Assembly (NCBI GenBank): GCA_050084515.1
Contig: CM114273.1
Location: forward strand, 2,294,001-2,358,000
Reading direction: 5' to 3'
Length of the DNA stretch: 64,000 nt
Source of the DNA: Blasia pusilla
Taxonomy: Eukaryota > Marchantiophyta > Marchantiopsida > Blasiales
The notes beneath the pieces were generated by a model. It worked only from the letters and a program-made list of their open reading frames with translations. It made no database searches and was not told the DNA's origin. The position numbers were made by a program, and so were the translations under genes. The first letter of the stretch is position 1. Every line of letters starts with the position of its first letter. Positions 34,832 to 46,795 of the stretch are shown here, in pieces.

Positions 34832-35528
34832 CTAGATGTCCAGCAGTTCTAGTGAGGTAACCAGGTCTACAAGCAAAACAAGAAGAGAGAATGCGAAGGC
34901 GACTTGAGGGTCACCAATCCTCGTAAGATCATCAACGTGGAGAAGATCCTCGGTAAGAGCCGCTGCCACGAAAGTCGATACAAAGTCCTGGCTCCCAAGC
35001 GGTACTCCCAAGACTCGAAGCCCTTCGACAGGTCGCAAGAAGCCGTCGGGTAAATGTAGATCATCACGTAGGCCTGATGGAGACCAAGCCTTGCACTTCC
35101 CCACCTTCACCGCCAGCCGACACGTGCCAACTGTCTGGCTGAAAAGTGCTCAAATGCAGGGACAACCAGATCTCCAGGACCAACAATATGAGTATCATCG
35201 CCGTGAAGGGAACATGCAACCCGGAAAGCCTCCACCGAGAAAGAACCGCTCGGTAATGAGCCACAAAGAAACAACGCGCCACCCAAAGGGTCACCCCGAC
35301 GAGTCCCGGTGAGCGAGACTCCACGACCGTGACCTCCTCCTCGAATCGACCATGGTGGAAATAGAGGGCCGAAGGGGCCCCATAGAAAGCCTGCACAAAG
35401 GGAATGAGGCTCGCCATGGGGCCACCCGCGTCCCTCAACTCGTGAATATAGTAGCCCGAGATATCTTGAGTTGAAGGCGTTCTCCACGCCCACTTGGAGA
35501 ACCACCCACTGGATGTACATCTAGACAA
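34832..35528 (-). pseudogene. Copy 3 reverse transcriptase remnants
   Basis: Alternating frames show VVLQVGVENAFNS (motif A, Asp to Gly), GPMASLIPFVQAFYGAPSAL, TRRGDPLGGALFL (motif B) and HGDDTHIVGPGDLVVPAFEH (motif C), then KCKAWSPSGL and EGLRVLGVPLGSQDFV of the thumb. No single frame covers the domain. Confidence 0.8.
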
Positions 35529-36299
35529 GCCCTCAAACCTAAGGCAACCGTCTCACATCCGGTGGCGTGGCAACTCCAAACGATGCGGACTCGAGATGTG
35601 ATCGAAAGCCTCACGGAATTGCAAAGCGAGAGTACGACTCACCAACCGCAAGAGCACCTCACCTATGGCAATCGGACGGATACCACCACCCCCCCTTTCA
35701 CAACGCCAAAAGTCGCCCCGCCCCTAATACTTGGGCCATCTTTGTTGGCACTCTCCCGAGCTAGGTGAGAGGCAACCTGGCAACTTCGGAGAAGCCGCTA
35801 GCGGTGTCCTCGGAAGGAAAGCAATCACGAAGGTGTTCGTACATCATACAGACAAACCTCCGGCCGCAATCCTCGGAGAACGCCCGAGTGCCCGCAAAGA
35901 GGGACGGGTCAAGGCATATAGCCGTGTCGGGTGGAAGTCACGTGCAAAAGCCTGGAATGTCAACCGATGGACGAGGATGTAGCCTCGGAGGGCATCGATG
36001 GTAACGGTGAAGAAGGAGCCATGTCCATCGGGCGAAGAGCACGCGGCTTCGCGAGTACTCACAGGCTCGCTTGATGTCCTACATCGCCGCAACCTGGCTG
36101 CTCCAGGATCGCCCGCCGGGAAACCAGGTGAACTACTACCTCGCGCGAATGCCACAAACTCACTCTGCAGAGACTCCCAATCACCTCCTCGAAAGCGTCT
36201 CGGACGTGCTATAACCTCTCTATGACCGGCTTTCCCCCCCGAGTGTAACGAAGACACCATCGTGGAAGGAGAAGTAGTAGGTACCACGAGAGCTCATCC

Positions 36300-37940
36300 A
36301 TAGGATCAAGGGCGATCCTAGCGAGGGGAAGGAGGAATGCGTGGCGGAGGTCGCCCCGAATAGCATGGGGATCCTATGAAACAACCTCGGGGGGGAAAAC
36401 GGGTCTCGAAGAGACCTATAATGCTCCCTGGTGGGACCTCAACCACTCCCATGCCTCGGGAGGGGCGATGATGCGGGAAGCAGGAGAGCATCCATGGTCA
36501 TGTGAGGGACCACCCATCCAAATCTATCAAAGTCGGGATGTTTAGCCGCTAAGTGGTTCCGAATTCTAAAGCAGTGAAGAATTCGGGACAACATGGGCAT
36601 TTAGTATCCCGACTAGGCGACCCACGGGTCCCCACACGGGAGCCGATGCGGGTCGAGGCATGGATGCAACTCACCAAGAAGAGGACATGGCCCCTCCAAT
36701 AAAATCGTGCAACAATCCCTCGTCAATATGATCCTGTCATCCCCATTCGAACGAGCGGTCTGGCAAACCACTCTTCCCGCCCACGGTAATGCTCCCTCTA
36801 ACATAAACTCTCACCTACCGACATCACCTAGGACTTCTAGTCCCAACCCCCTCCCAAAAATAAACTCATGAATACGTAGAGTTGCTAAGAGTGTGAAAAA
36901 ATCATGGGCCCTTCGAGATAAAATAGATGAGAAGAAAAGTGTATGTACGGGAAGGGTAACAAATACAAACGTGAATCGAACCAAAATGAGAAGCACATAC
37001 GACAAATACGACAAACAAGAAAGGACTTGGGAAAGGAGGGGAAGGGTGGGTGAATAGAAGACGTTACCTTGGGAAATTTCTCCAAATGACAATAAGCTAA
37101 ACCCTAATATTCACATTTGGAACCCTAATATGAACCGAATTCTAAAAAGATGAATAAAAATAAAAATACTTCACGCCATGCAGCAAGGTCCGGATCAAAA
37201 CGAAACTCTCGTCACGCTCTCCGTTTCGACATGTAGCACGTCTCTTTTCGTCCCCTACGCCCTCCGTCCTTCCTCCCGCCGTCCCCGTCCATGCCTCCCG
37301 CCGTCCCCGCCCAAAATGGGGTAAAAAGTAGAAAGTGGGGTCTGCGCTGACACACGCGGTCACAGGCCAAAAAGATTCCTTAGTTCAACCTGTACGGCAT
37401 TAATGGGAGGCATCGGACTACGGGATTTTGTTTTATTTCCACCCCTACGGTATCGCTATAGTATGGGTACTTTTCCTTAGAATACTTTTACGGTCCTCAC
37501 CTTCGACACGGGAAAGGCGGGTTGTAAATTACTACTACGTCCATTACGTCACTAGCGACGCACCACCTGGCAGGAAAAGCGGACGGACTTACGGATTCAG
37601 TGCAAGCAGTCAAACGTAACATGGAAACTGTGCTGTGGCAGGACTCGTACTAAAGTAGCGGAGCCTTGGACTCTCGGAGGTCGTGCTGTGGCTGGCTCTT
37701 TCCCCGAGTCCCGGTTCTTTGCCCGGCAGAGAAGGGAAGGACTCGGGAGTACAGTAGCGGGATCGTCGCCTGCATGAGGTCCTGGTCGCTGGTTCTGGAC
37801 CGACGTCCGGGACGGGCAGAGCGCGGGCAGCCTGGAAGAGAGGTGCGAGGCTGGCGACTAGCGGTCCTAACATTTTTTTCGTTAGCCCATTTCCTGCTGC
37901 TGGACTTACCGTTGCCGAAGTTCACGTGATCGCCGTTGGT
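36300..37940. other. Gene-free spacer, GC-richer in its second half
   Basis: No supported gene. 36850-37080 is minus-strand T-rich hydrophobic open frame without motifs. 37190-37330 has CCGTCCCCG/CCTCCCGCC low-complexity repeats. 37640-37900 is CpG-rich with overlapping frames on both strands; a reading frame that runs into the minisatellite at 37950 could be a coding relic. Confidence 0.4.
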
Positions 37941-37949
37941 GGAACTACT

Positions 37950-38105
37950 CTCTCCGCTAACGCTACGCCTAACGCCGTCGATGACGACGATCGGGTGGAA
38001 CTCCTCTATTCTAACGCTGAGACTAACGCCGTCGATGACAACGATCTGGTGGAACTCCTCTGCTAACGCTAACGCTAACGCTAACGTTAACGCCGTCCAT
38101 GACGA
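37950..38105 (+). repeat. 54-64-bp minisatellite with GCTAAC hexamer run
   Basis: AACGCCGTCGATGAC starts at 37971, 38025 and 38089 (periods 54 and 64), each followed by ACGATC-GGTGGAACTCCTCT in the first two. A (GCTAAC)4-5 run at 38061-38094 precedes the last copy. One frame through the first two units reads TNAVDDNDLVELL and the like, continuous with about 40 protein-like codons upstream (from about 37878), ending in TGC TAA. Confidence 0.85.
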
Positions 38106-38199
38106 CGATCTGAACCTGTCACTAACTGTCCTAACTCGGATCCTTGGGATGGATGATGTATGTATGTCTCCAGCTCAGTAACGGAGGTAAGCCCTCGCC

Positions 38200-40060
38200 G
38201 GCCAGTATGGAGCTGGTGACCATATGGAATATAAGTACCGGTATTATTCTCTAGTTGCTCGAGAAGAATAAAACCGGTGGAGTATTACCGAAGCAATAAA
38301 TCCAAAACGACAGGGAGTGTCAAATATTGTCCGGAGGCCCTAATTTTCATGTGCCGGTGCGGTGTGTTTACACGAATTATATAAATGTTTTACGGTCGTT
38401 TAAGTGGAAAAAGATCATTGGCAATTTATAGGAAGTATAAGGAGTTAGGGGGTTTTGGGCAGGGGCTTCCTATGCATGACAAGTATGTATTTTAGGCCTT
38501 CCCGTGTTGACATGTGGCGGTTTCAACAAGAACTAATAGTTAAGTTAAGGGGGACGGGGCGGTTTTACGCGTGCACGGGCACCGACTAGTGTGCGGCTTC
38601 TCACGGGAAATTCCATCCCTTAAACCTTCCATCCCCTCCCAAAAGAGAGTGGCATGCATTTTTAAAAATATTAAAACTTACTAAGAATATAATAAATTTA
38701 TATTTTATAGCACCAAATGTGGTGCTGGTTTTGTGAGTTATTAACGGGTGTTGTGGCACAATTGAAAAATGTTATTTAAAAAATCACACTATATTTAGGG
38801 TCCTAGTGAAAAAAAGGAACCCCCTACAAACTTGAGGGGTGAGGGTTTGAGAACAAAAGAGAATAAGGAATCCATCACAAGTACAAATTGAGTAATGCCA
38901 AGGTCACATACAGCAAGGGGAGAAAAAAATAGGAAACCTTTTGGGTGGGAGATGTCAATGTAGAGATTCTCTTGTTGGGTAGTCATGTTTTTTCAATTGT
39001 CGTTGATATTGTTTCTATTGTTGGTAAGGTTAGATTAGGGAAGGTTCTCCTTTTTTCTTTGCCCCTAGTTCACTTCTTGTATTTCCTATGGATTCACCCA
39101 TGTTCTTTTTGTTTGTGTGATCTAGATGATACGATAGAGAAGATTTTTGCATTGTGAAATGCATCTCTAGATATAGATATGGGGAGGGATAATAAAGGAA
39201 GTGGTGGGCCAAAGAGTAGGTTGTAAAATATGTGAAACCGATGAAGGGAATACCTCCATACTTGTATTGTTGGCACATGAATGTAAATCATTCATGATAC
39301 TTGAAATATTTTTAGTATAATTATATTTTGTGCGTAAAATGTATTGGACCAAAATCTAGAATAGTACGAAAATTATAGGTTAAGAATTATTAATGTTTTT
39401 TGAATGCTACGTGTTGTTCTTTTCCAACATTTAAAATCAAGGAATCCGAGGAAGAGAGGAATCGCTTCATCTTTTATCTTCTTATCTTCGTCCATATTCT
39501 CTTATTTGAAGATCTATATACTAATGGGAGGATTGCTTTCATTGATTTTCTCGTTACATATTTCTTCATTTTAAAAAAATTGTCATTCTTTTGGGGAAAA
39601 TGCCTACTGGCCATTAAAAGAGGGACAATGCCCCTTACTTGTGAGATAAAAGCAAGGAGAATGAAAAAGACAATCAACCACGAAAGAAAATCCCTCTATA
39701 TTTCTAAGTAGAATGGAGATAGAGACCACAATGAATTTTGGGGGCAAGTCCGGATCAATTGGATTCCTTTCTCTAGGCTTCACCGATTTTATCTCTCCTC
39801 TTGCTGAGTTTAGTTTGGAAAGGGAGACTCCCCCATTTTTCTTTTCCTCCGATAGTGTGTGGCCTTCGCATTCTCGTCTCTCTAAATCTCTGTCCTTATA
39901 TTCCATATGGATTCCCCCATCACCCTTTTCTCCTTTCTATCCACAAGCATTGAAAACTAGTATGCAGCCCTTGTTTTTGAGCTTTTTAACGCCGAATGTT
40001 TGGAGAACACTAATACAGTCGGGTGTAACACAAGGAGAGGAAGGTGTGGAATAACATGCC
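38200..40060. other. Spacer with possible retroelement tail debris
   Basis: No gene. 38865-38900 (GGAATCCATCACAAGTACAA) resembles the 3' tail of the Utopia-like elements, at low confidence. 39030-39130 and 39840-39930 share TTCTT-CTTCCTATGGATTC-CCCAT-type words that may belong to the same class. Confidence 0.35.
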
Positions 40061-40067
40061 TTAGCTG

Positions 40068-40535
40068 GTGCTAATGAGAGCATTAACACTAGGACCTAGA
40101 CACTAACACGGTGGAATAATTGGGAATGTTCATATCCATCCAACCACAAAGAGATTTATGTCCGAGGGTTGAGAACCTACAAAATAACTCGCATTGTCCC
40201 AACTTTACTCTCGGATTTGAGTTAGTAGCTAGTGCTAATGAGAGCATTAACACTGAGACCAGACACTAACGCGGTGGAATAATTGGGAATGTTCATATCC
40301 ATCCAACCGCTAAGAGATTCATGTCCGAGGGTTGAGAACCCGCGGAATAACTTGCATTGTCCCGGCTCTACTCTCAGATTTGAGTTAGTAGCTAGTGCTA
40401 ATGAGAGCATTAACACACGGTAGAATAATTGTGAATGTTCATTTCCATCCAACCGCTAAGAGATTCATGTGCGAGGGTTGAGAACCTGCAGAATAACTTC
40501 CATTGTGCCAGCTCTACTCTCGTATTCTCGTGTAT
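40068..40535. repeat. Three-copy tandem repeat, 163-164-bp unit
   Basis: GTGCTAATGAGAGCATTAAC starts at 40068, 40232 and 40395. The units share CGGT-GAATAATTG-GAATGTTCAT, CATCCAACC and TGAGGGTTGAGAACC-type text (about 85-90 percent identical). The third unit has a deletion of about 25 bp after the start and ends near 40530. Confidence 0.92.
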
Positions 40536-40549
40536 TGTACTGGCCGTAA

Positions 40550-41749
40550 AAAAATTTAGGATCCTTTTGGAAGAAGTTAAAAAAATCCCCAAAACCAACG
40601 CAACCATTAACACCATATTTTATTCCAATAACTACCGGAAAATGACCAATTAATCATTTAATTACTAAAAGAAGTTCTAAAGTCCAGGCAGGCACATCTA
40701 TATGCGGGAAAAGCCGGACCGCACTTCCCGTCAGTCTACAAAACGCGATGGGTTCTCACAGTGGCCCCCCTCTCTACTCTAACAGCGCCAACCAGAGCCC
40801 CTTACAATGACCGAAGGATATCGTTCGCGGAAACTGGCTCCTCCCAAACACGGACGCAGAAAAGGCTGCGGAGCGGAAGGAGGAGGAGGAGGAGGAGGAG
40901 GAGAAACTGCAGGAGAGGGAAGAGGAGGGGAGCGGCAGAGGGAGCGTGAGGAGGTAGTGGTTCGGAATCGGATTCTATGGTGGAGTGATTTGATCGTCGG
41001 GAGAAGGAGCGGAGGTGCTTCTGGAGTCCAGTCGCGCACACGATGGCTTTTGGTTTGATCGAGATTTGACGATGTAGTTCTGGCTGGAGGTGGAAGCTTC
41101 CGGTGCGCTCACTATGTGGTAATAATGGATAAGGAAGGAAGGAAGGAGTGAATGATATGGCCAAGATGGGAGAGGGAGCGGCCTCGAGGTCAGCAAGCTT
41201 GCGCGTCTGATTATTTTCATTTCACCAGTGCAGTCCTTGTGGAGAAAGGATCCTGGGGATAGGGTAGGGATCTGCGGGACTTTTTCGAGACGCGCTCGCG
41301 TGAGCGTTTGGTTGGAAAAAGGTCGGAAAGGTTCGCGTGGAGTGCTTGGGACGACTTAGGAAGATAGGCTGCCTTTTTATCCTTTCTTACGGGAACTTAT
41401 TGGAAACGGATCTCAACTCATTTGCAGGAATTTGCAGTCCGAGTGGAGCTGTATAAGAAAAAAGAAAACTGTCGAGGCGTTGCGAATACGAGTCAAAATG
41501 GACGGAGTTGTGATTGTGTCCGAACGGGACTGATTTGTAGGAGATCTCCAGCGCTGTGAAGACCAGCTTGCAACTTGGTGGCGGAGAATCTAGTAGAAAT
41601 GCAAGCCAGGTGACAGTGGCCTAAAAGACCGCGCGAGCGCAATTGTGGAGATAGGGTGCTGGGTTTGGCGTAACCATTTAGTCCACGTAGGCGAAGGATT
41701 CGACTAATAGTTAGCCCTACAAGTACAACACTTGATAGCACTTGATAGA
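40550..41749. promoter_or_regulatory. Upstream region of the RGLG gene with GGA microsatellite
   Basis: A (GGA)n run covers 40877-40903. The surrounding 40750-41300 is GC-rich with overlapping non-coding frames, as expected of a promoter and 5' UTR with CpG content. A 5' UTR intron is possible but not shown. The RGLG start codon is at 41750. Confidence 0.45.
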
Positions 41750-44700
41750 ATGGGGGGTGGCCAATCGCGCCATCAACCACCGGCGCCGGCGCCGGTCGAA
41801 CCACGGAGGCTACCACCGCTAACTTCATCTTCAAAGTTTCATAGACGATTATCCAGAAAATACTCTTATATTGACGATCAATTCCAAACTCTTGAACAGG
41901 TAATAACGGCAAAAATTGCGCGAGATGCACTTATCCTCTACCCTTCTTTGCCAGCGGTTGCCGATCTGCTTCTTGCAATGTTCCAGTACGCTCTGGAGAC
42001 GCTGTTTTTCCTTATCAGAAAATTTCTCTACAAGGACAACCATTTCGATGTTCTTCGAGTCCTGTAGAACGTGGTGATCTATTTGTATAGAATCGAATCG
42101 CGATCGATCGGAACTAATGGAGAAAAGTATATAAGGGACTAAGAAACAAAGCTGGTGTGCCTGGAAGAGATGCTATTCTCCATAGTTCCGATCGATCGCG
42201 ATTCGATTCTCCACTTGTCTCGTGCGATTGGATTGTGCAACTTCGAAATTTTTGGATGCTTCGTTTCCTTTGCAGGTCCACTGAATTTAATGTTCGTATT
42301 TTCTGGTTAATCGTAAAGGTCACGGAGTCGCTAATCAGAGCGGGTTTGGAATCTTCAAATCTTGTCCTCGGTATCGATTTCACTAAGAGCAACGAATGGA
42401 CAGGTAAATTCGAAGTCCTCGATCGCTCAGTTTGTCGTTCTGGTTACTCGACTTGGGAACAATTTTTCTGTTTATCCAAGTGACGCAAATCCAGCAGTGA
42501 ACTATTGGCATCATAACATAGGTTTTCACATTTCTTGGTATGGACGGGCATTCATATTTCGATCAGTGGGTGAGATGGGTTGTGGACTTCAGCCACGTCC
42601 TGAATAGAGTGTAGGCAATTCGGCACATATTTGGTTAGGTGGGAGTTCAAGTGAATGTTGACGGAACTATCCGTTTCAGGTGGAGCCACTCATACGACTC
42701 CAAATACTGACAAATTCTGAAACTGGTTTCTCAGGGAAACACAGCTTCAATGGACGAAGCTTGCATGCTATTGGAAGTGACCCAAACCCTTATGAACAGG
42801 CCATTGCAATCATCGGTCAGACATTAGCTAAATTTGACGAAGATAATTTAATCCCCTGTTTCGGCTTTGGAGATTGTGAGTTTCTTTCATTATTTGTTCT
42901 ACTCATCCTTCCCACTTCAGGAACTAGTAATTGCCATATTTTTAAGATCTCTCTTTTACAGGCAGATGGTGACAAATGAGTTTCCAGGAACCCAGGGCTA
43001 CTTGTGGTGCTTTGTGGAGGGTTAATCTTTTTTGGTTTTGGGTTTCTTCTAGTTCCATGGAAAGTTTGGAATTGCATAGCAAGTGTAGTGGCAAAGCTTC
43101 GACCACATAGCAGCTCATGCGAGACAGTGAGGAATACACTGGTTATGTATAGCCTTGATTGCATGACCGCAGGGTTGCCCTCAATTCCTGTCAGGGTATT
43201 CACTTTGATCAGGAGTGATTATGTAAAGCCTACGAAAATGGAGAATTGTAAAATTTGTTTAAGAAACGAGGTTCTCTCTTTACTGTAATAGATATTTTTT
43301 CACGAGTTTCAAGGGCACAAGTAAAGGGAAAGGTAAGGTGTCTGGTGCTGGTATATATAATCTATTTTGTCATGTGGAACTGGCAGCCACGACTCATGAT
43401 CAGTATGTTTTCAACTTCTATCAAGATCAGCGACCCTGTCAAGGATTTGAGGAGGCGCTAAGAAGATACCGAGAAATTGTCCCAAATTTACGCCTTGCTG
43501 GTTAGTGTGATTTTAAAAGCTGGTATCGGTTCTTTGTTCTTCTCTCGCTTCTCTTACCGTTGTCGACTGAGTTGTAACTGAAAGCAGTACTAGATTTCTA
43601 GTATAGTGGAGGGTTTTTAGCATCATAAATTGTTCTTAATTTCTAGTTTGAATCCCAATGTAGCTGTTCATGGGAATGTTTTCCTCAATGCTTATGTGTT
43701 CCTGCAGTCTGGGAGTAGTGGTATCTTCTTGTTTTTAAGGTTTTGGTCAAGACAGTTGTCTGGCACATGGATCATGATGATAGGATGTGATGTGTCCAGG
43801 TCCCACATCTTTTGCTCCAATTATAGAAGCAGCAATGGGCATTGTAGACGAGAGCCGAGGCCAATATCATGTTCTTGTTATCGTTGCTGATGGACAGGTA
43901 TGATAATCTCTGGTTGTACATTTTCATCTTCTAAATCTCAGACTCTTAATTTGTATCTTAGTATGCTCAACTGTTGGATCACCTGCAGTTCAGATGTAAG
44001 CCTGAGTGCAATTGTGGTGCAGCAGATGAAATTGAAATTTGGTTAAAATGGTGAGGATGGAGGGAAATATGTAGCCTTCTTATTGATCCAAACTATTTCC
44101 TTATATCATTTGTGTAAAATAGAAAAGTTGTATCGGAGCGCATTGGTATTGCAAATGGTCATGTTGAAGGTAAAATAGCTATTTGAATCAATGTCGTCTT
44201 AAATATGGTATATGTGTTTGAGTGGGGAGAGTTTCTGGTGTTTGGTTATGTTAAACAGGTGACAAGGAGTGTTGAAACAGGTCGGGGACGATTGAGTCCT
44301 CAGGAGCAAGCCACAATTGACGCAATCGTCGCTGCCAGGTAAAGTTTTTCTTTCATCATTGTGGACGCAAGTGAAGTCCAATTACCTCTTAGCATTTTTG
44401 TAGTACAAAAATCTTTCTTTGGATCTTCTGAGTTTTGCACTAGGACTTTACAGTTTAGTTTAACCTTGCTTGTAAGATTTATTCTCAACCTGATCTAGCC
44501 ATGCACTAATCCGAATTTGATAGCCAGCTGAGCTGAATTGATTGTTTGATTCATTGGCAGTGACTACCCTCTGTCGATCATTCTGGTGGGTGTTGGTGAT
44601 GGCCCTTGGGATATGATGAAAGAATTTGATGATAACATACCATCCAGGGCATTTGATAACTTTCAGGTATTTTTTTCAAAAATAATGTGATTAAAGGCTC

Positions 44701-45899
44701 CCCCAAGTAGAAAACATGATGAATGATTGGAAAAGATGTGTATTTGATGAAGGCTTTCCTGAGATCTATCTGTGTTTCAAAACTCTGCAGTTTGTAAACT
44801 TTCACGAAATCATGGCAAGAAACTCTGCACCTGATCAGAAAGCGGCAAGGTTTGCTCTCTCTGCATTGATGGAGGTTCCTTCACAATACAAAGCGACACA
44901 AGAACTTGGGCTTTTGGGGTATGCCTCTTTTGATCACATGTAAATGTTGTTTTCATGTGTTTGTTGGTAGTCTTACTCGTTTCTCAGGTCATTCCAATAT
45001 TTTTAATAAGGACTCATTTTCCTTAAATCCAAGCAGCTGATGAAGTTGTTCGAAAGTTGCTTTAGAAAAACATTTTTTGTTCTTTCTTCATTAAGATTTT
45101 TGACCTGCCTCTCCTTTGTGCAGACGTGAGACTGATGGGAGGCAAAAGATGCATCCCCTACCACCACCTCAGACAGTGCTGCAAGCAGATTTTCAAGTTC
45201 AAACATACGGTGGTTTGAGCTTTACGGACGGGTCAAGCATGTCAAGAGGAGTTCCATATCCATATCCGGGGGTACCAGACTACTTGAATTTGGCTCCACA
45301 TCAATATCCAACAACTCCTCCGGGGGCACCAGACTACTCTAATTCGGGTTCATATCAACATCCAACAACTCCTCCGTGGAAGTACGAGCCTCCGAGGGAG
45401 ATGAATTCCGAACAGCAGGTTTGTTGGACTCCATGCCTGTCTTCAGGTTCCAGAAACTTATTTTGATATGCCCTTTGTGTACTCAGTCAGATAGACAGAC
45501 CAACTGATTTAAGGGAATTCAGAAACTTGCAGGTCCACTTGACCAAGACTCTGGTGGTTTGTGTTGCAGATGAAATGCCCAATCTGTTTGACGGAGAAGA
45601 GAGACCTTGCATTCGGCTGTGGACATCAGGTACGTTCCTAAAATGAGCAAGGAAATGTGGACAGGTCATTGACTTATCCATCTGGAATAGAAGTGCAGTG
45701 ATAACTGCCACTTATATGTCTGTGAAGCTTTACTAATTGTGCCAGTAGAGTGGTAAGGTTTACTTCGAGGGACAATGATTCGTACCAACTGAGAAGTAAC
45801 TGGCATGTTTCACTGCAGACTTGTCAAGAATGTGGGAGGAACTTATCAACGTGTCCGATATGCCGAACAAAAATAACGACTCGGATTAGACTGTATTAA
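41750..45899 (+). CDS. RGLG: RGLG-type E3 ubiquitin-protein ligase (copine/vWA plus RING)
   Basis: Membrane-anchored E3 ligase of the RGLG family, known for building Lys63-linked chains and for roles in auxin, ABA and stress responses. Eleven exons join in frame: 41750-41899, 42319-42403, 42735-42875, 43387-43500, 43800-43897, 44259-44338, 44561-44666, 44791-44918, 45124-45418, 45570-45629 and 45819-45899, giving 445 residues. The start MGGGQSRHQ is a classical N-myristoylation signal. The copine/vWA domain spans about 55-320 ([59 protein letters not shown]). A Pro/Tyr/Ser/Gly-rich linker with two repeats ([16 protein letters not shown], each followed by H/QYPTTPP-like text) covers about 335-400. 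The C3HC4 RING is at about 402-440: CPICL, GCGHQTC, CQECG, CPICR. Every intron has GT-AG ends. It is convergent with RFC3, 0.9 kb away. Confidence 0.96.
42089..42210. repeat. Long inverted repeat in RGLG intron 1
   Basis: A 36-nt left arm at 42089-42124 and right arm 42175-42210 are reverse complements except for a one-base indel and end variation, with the palindromic core CGCGATCGATCGG. The loop is 50 nt. It sits in the intron 41900-42318 and would form a long hairpin in the pre-mRNA. Confidence 0.9.
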
Positions 45900-46795
45900 G
45901 CTAGCTGCTGATGACGATTATGTCTTCGCACAAAAGTCCACAAGGTTTGCCGCCAATGGATGTGGATTCCCGCAGATATACAGTATCATCTCAGGAACGT
46001 ACATTAGGAATAGCCACTATTTGGTGTCGAGCGATTGCCACTTTGCCCATGAAGTACAGTACTTAGGCATTTGGATGTTTTTTAGAATCGAGTAAAATGT
46101 AATTATTGAGGATTTCACCACCGGAAGAGATTACAAACTTACAAAGAGATTACTACTTTCTGGGATTATGTCAGTGTAGAAAATTGTAAATTAGTTCGCC
46201 TAATTAATTATCAAATTTATTAGCTTCTCCACTCCGTCCATATATACTCGATGAAGGTTTAGTGAAATGGAGTAATTGATTTGCTCACAATTGCTCTGTA
46301 ATAGCGATTATCGCCAGAGAGAAAAGTGGATATCCCAGGAAATATTAAAGTACGGTCTGCCCTTCGCTCAGTTTCTGATATTTCGAATAAAACTCGCATT
46401 ACCATGTACTGAATATTCTTCTATTATCGTGTTCGGATTTCCCAAATATATTTTTACTATCGGTTGTCGTTATAATACTTTTTACTTGAAATACAGCCTA
46501 AAATTGAAAAATGGTACTAACATATTCCGTGGCCCATGAAACTACCATATTTCGAGACCCCGGCTGGATTCCGAACCACCTCCACTTTTTGTTCCCAACA
46601 AAACTTAAATATGGTATCGTAAACGAAAGGCCCAGCCAGTTCGGCAGTCTGGACCAGCTTTCAGAACGATCCGTAAGGTTCCCCGACCTTGCAGAATAGA
46701 CTGGCACTTCTTTTTCACCAAAGTTCACGTTCACAAAGGATAAGAAGTGGCCACAGTTTCTTGCATCCAGCACCGACTTCGTCACGAAGAACCCA
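45900..46795. other. Convergent 3' region between RGLG and RFC3
   Basis: Contains the 3' UTRs of two tail-to-tail genes. AT-rich with AATTGATT- and AATAAA-like words (AATAAA at about 46386). Open frames at 46276-46539 and 46498-46803 have no motif. Nothing else is seen. Confidence 0.5.

Larger units (their letters stand above)
33440..36290 (-). mobile_element. Utopia-like non-LTR retrotransposon, decayed (copy 3)
   Basis: Minus-strand order again gives N-terminal region (36287-35844), RT (35528-34832) and knuckle plus endonuclease (34400-33693), with the 3' tail at 33580-33450 that is shared with the solo tails at 14583 and 26040. It is clearly GC-richer than copies 1 and 2 and represents a different subfamily. 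Frames shift several times. RT motif A reads VGVENAFN (Asp lost), motif C reads HGDDTHIVGP. Confidence 0.83.

Noticed and set aside
33984-36225. Many plus-strand open frames across the element at 33.4-36.3 kb
   Set aside because: They are antisense shadows of the GC-rich minus-strand RT and endonuclease remnants.
38061-38094. GCTAAC hexamer run as interstitial telomere
   Set aside because: Plant telomeric repeat is TTTAGGG (or TTAGGG in some lineages); GCTAAC is not a permutation of either.
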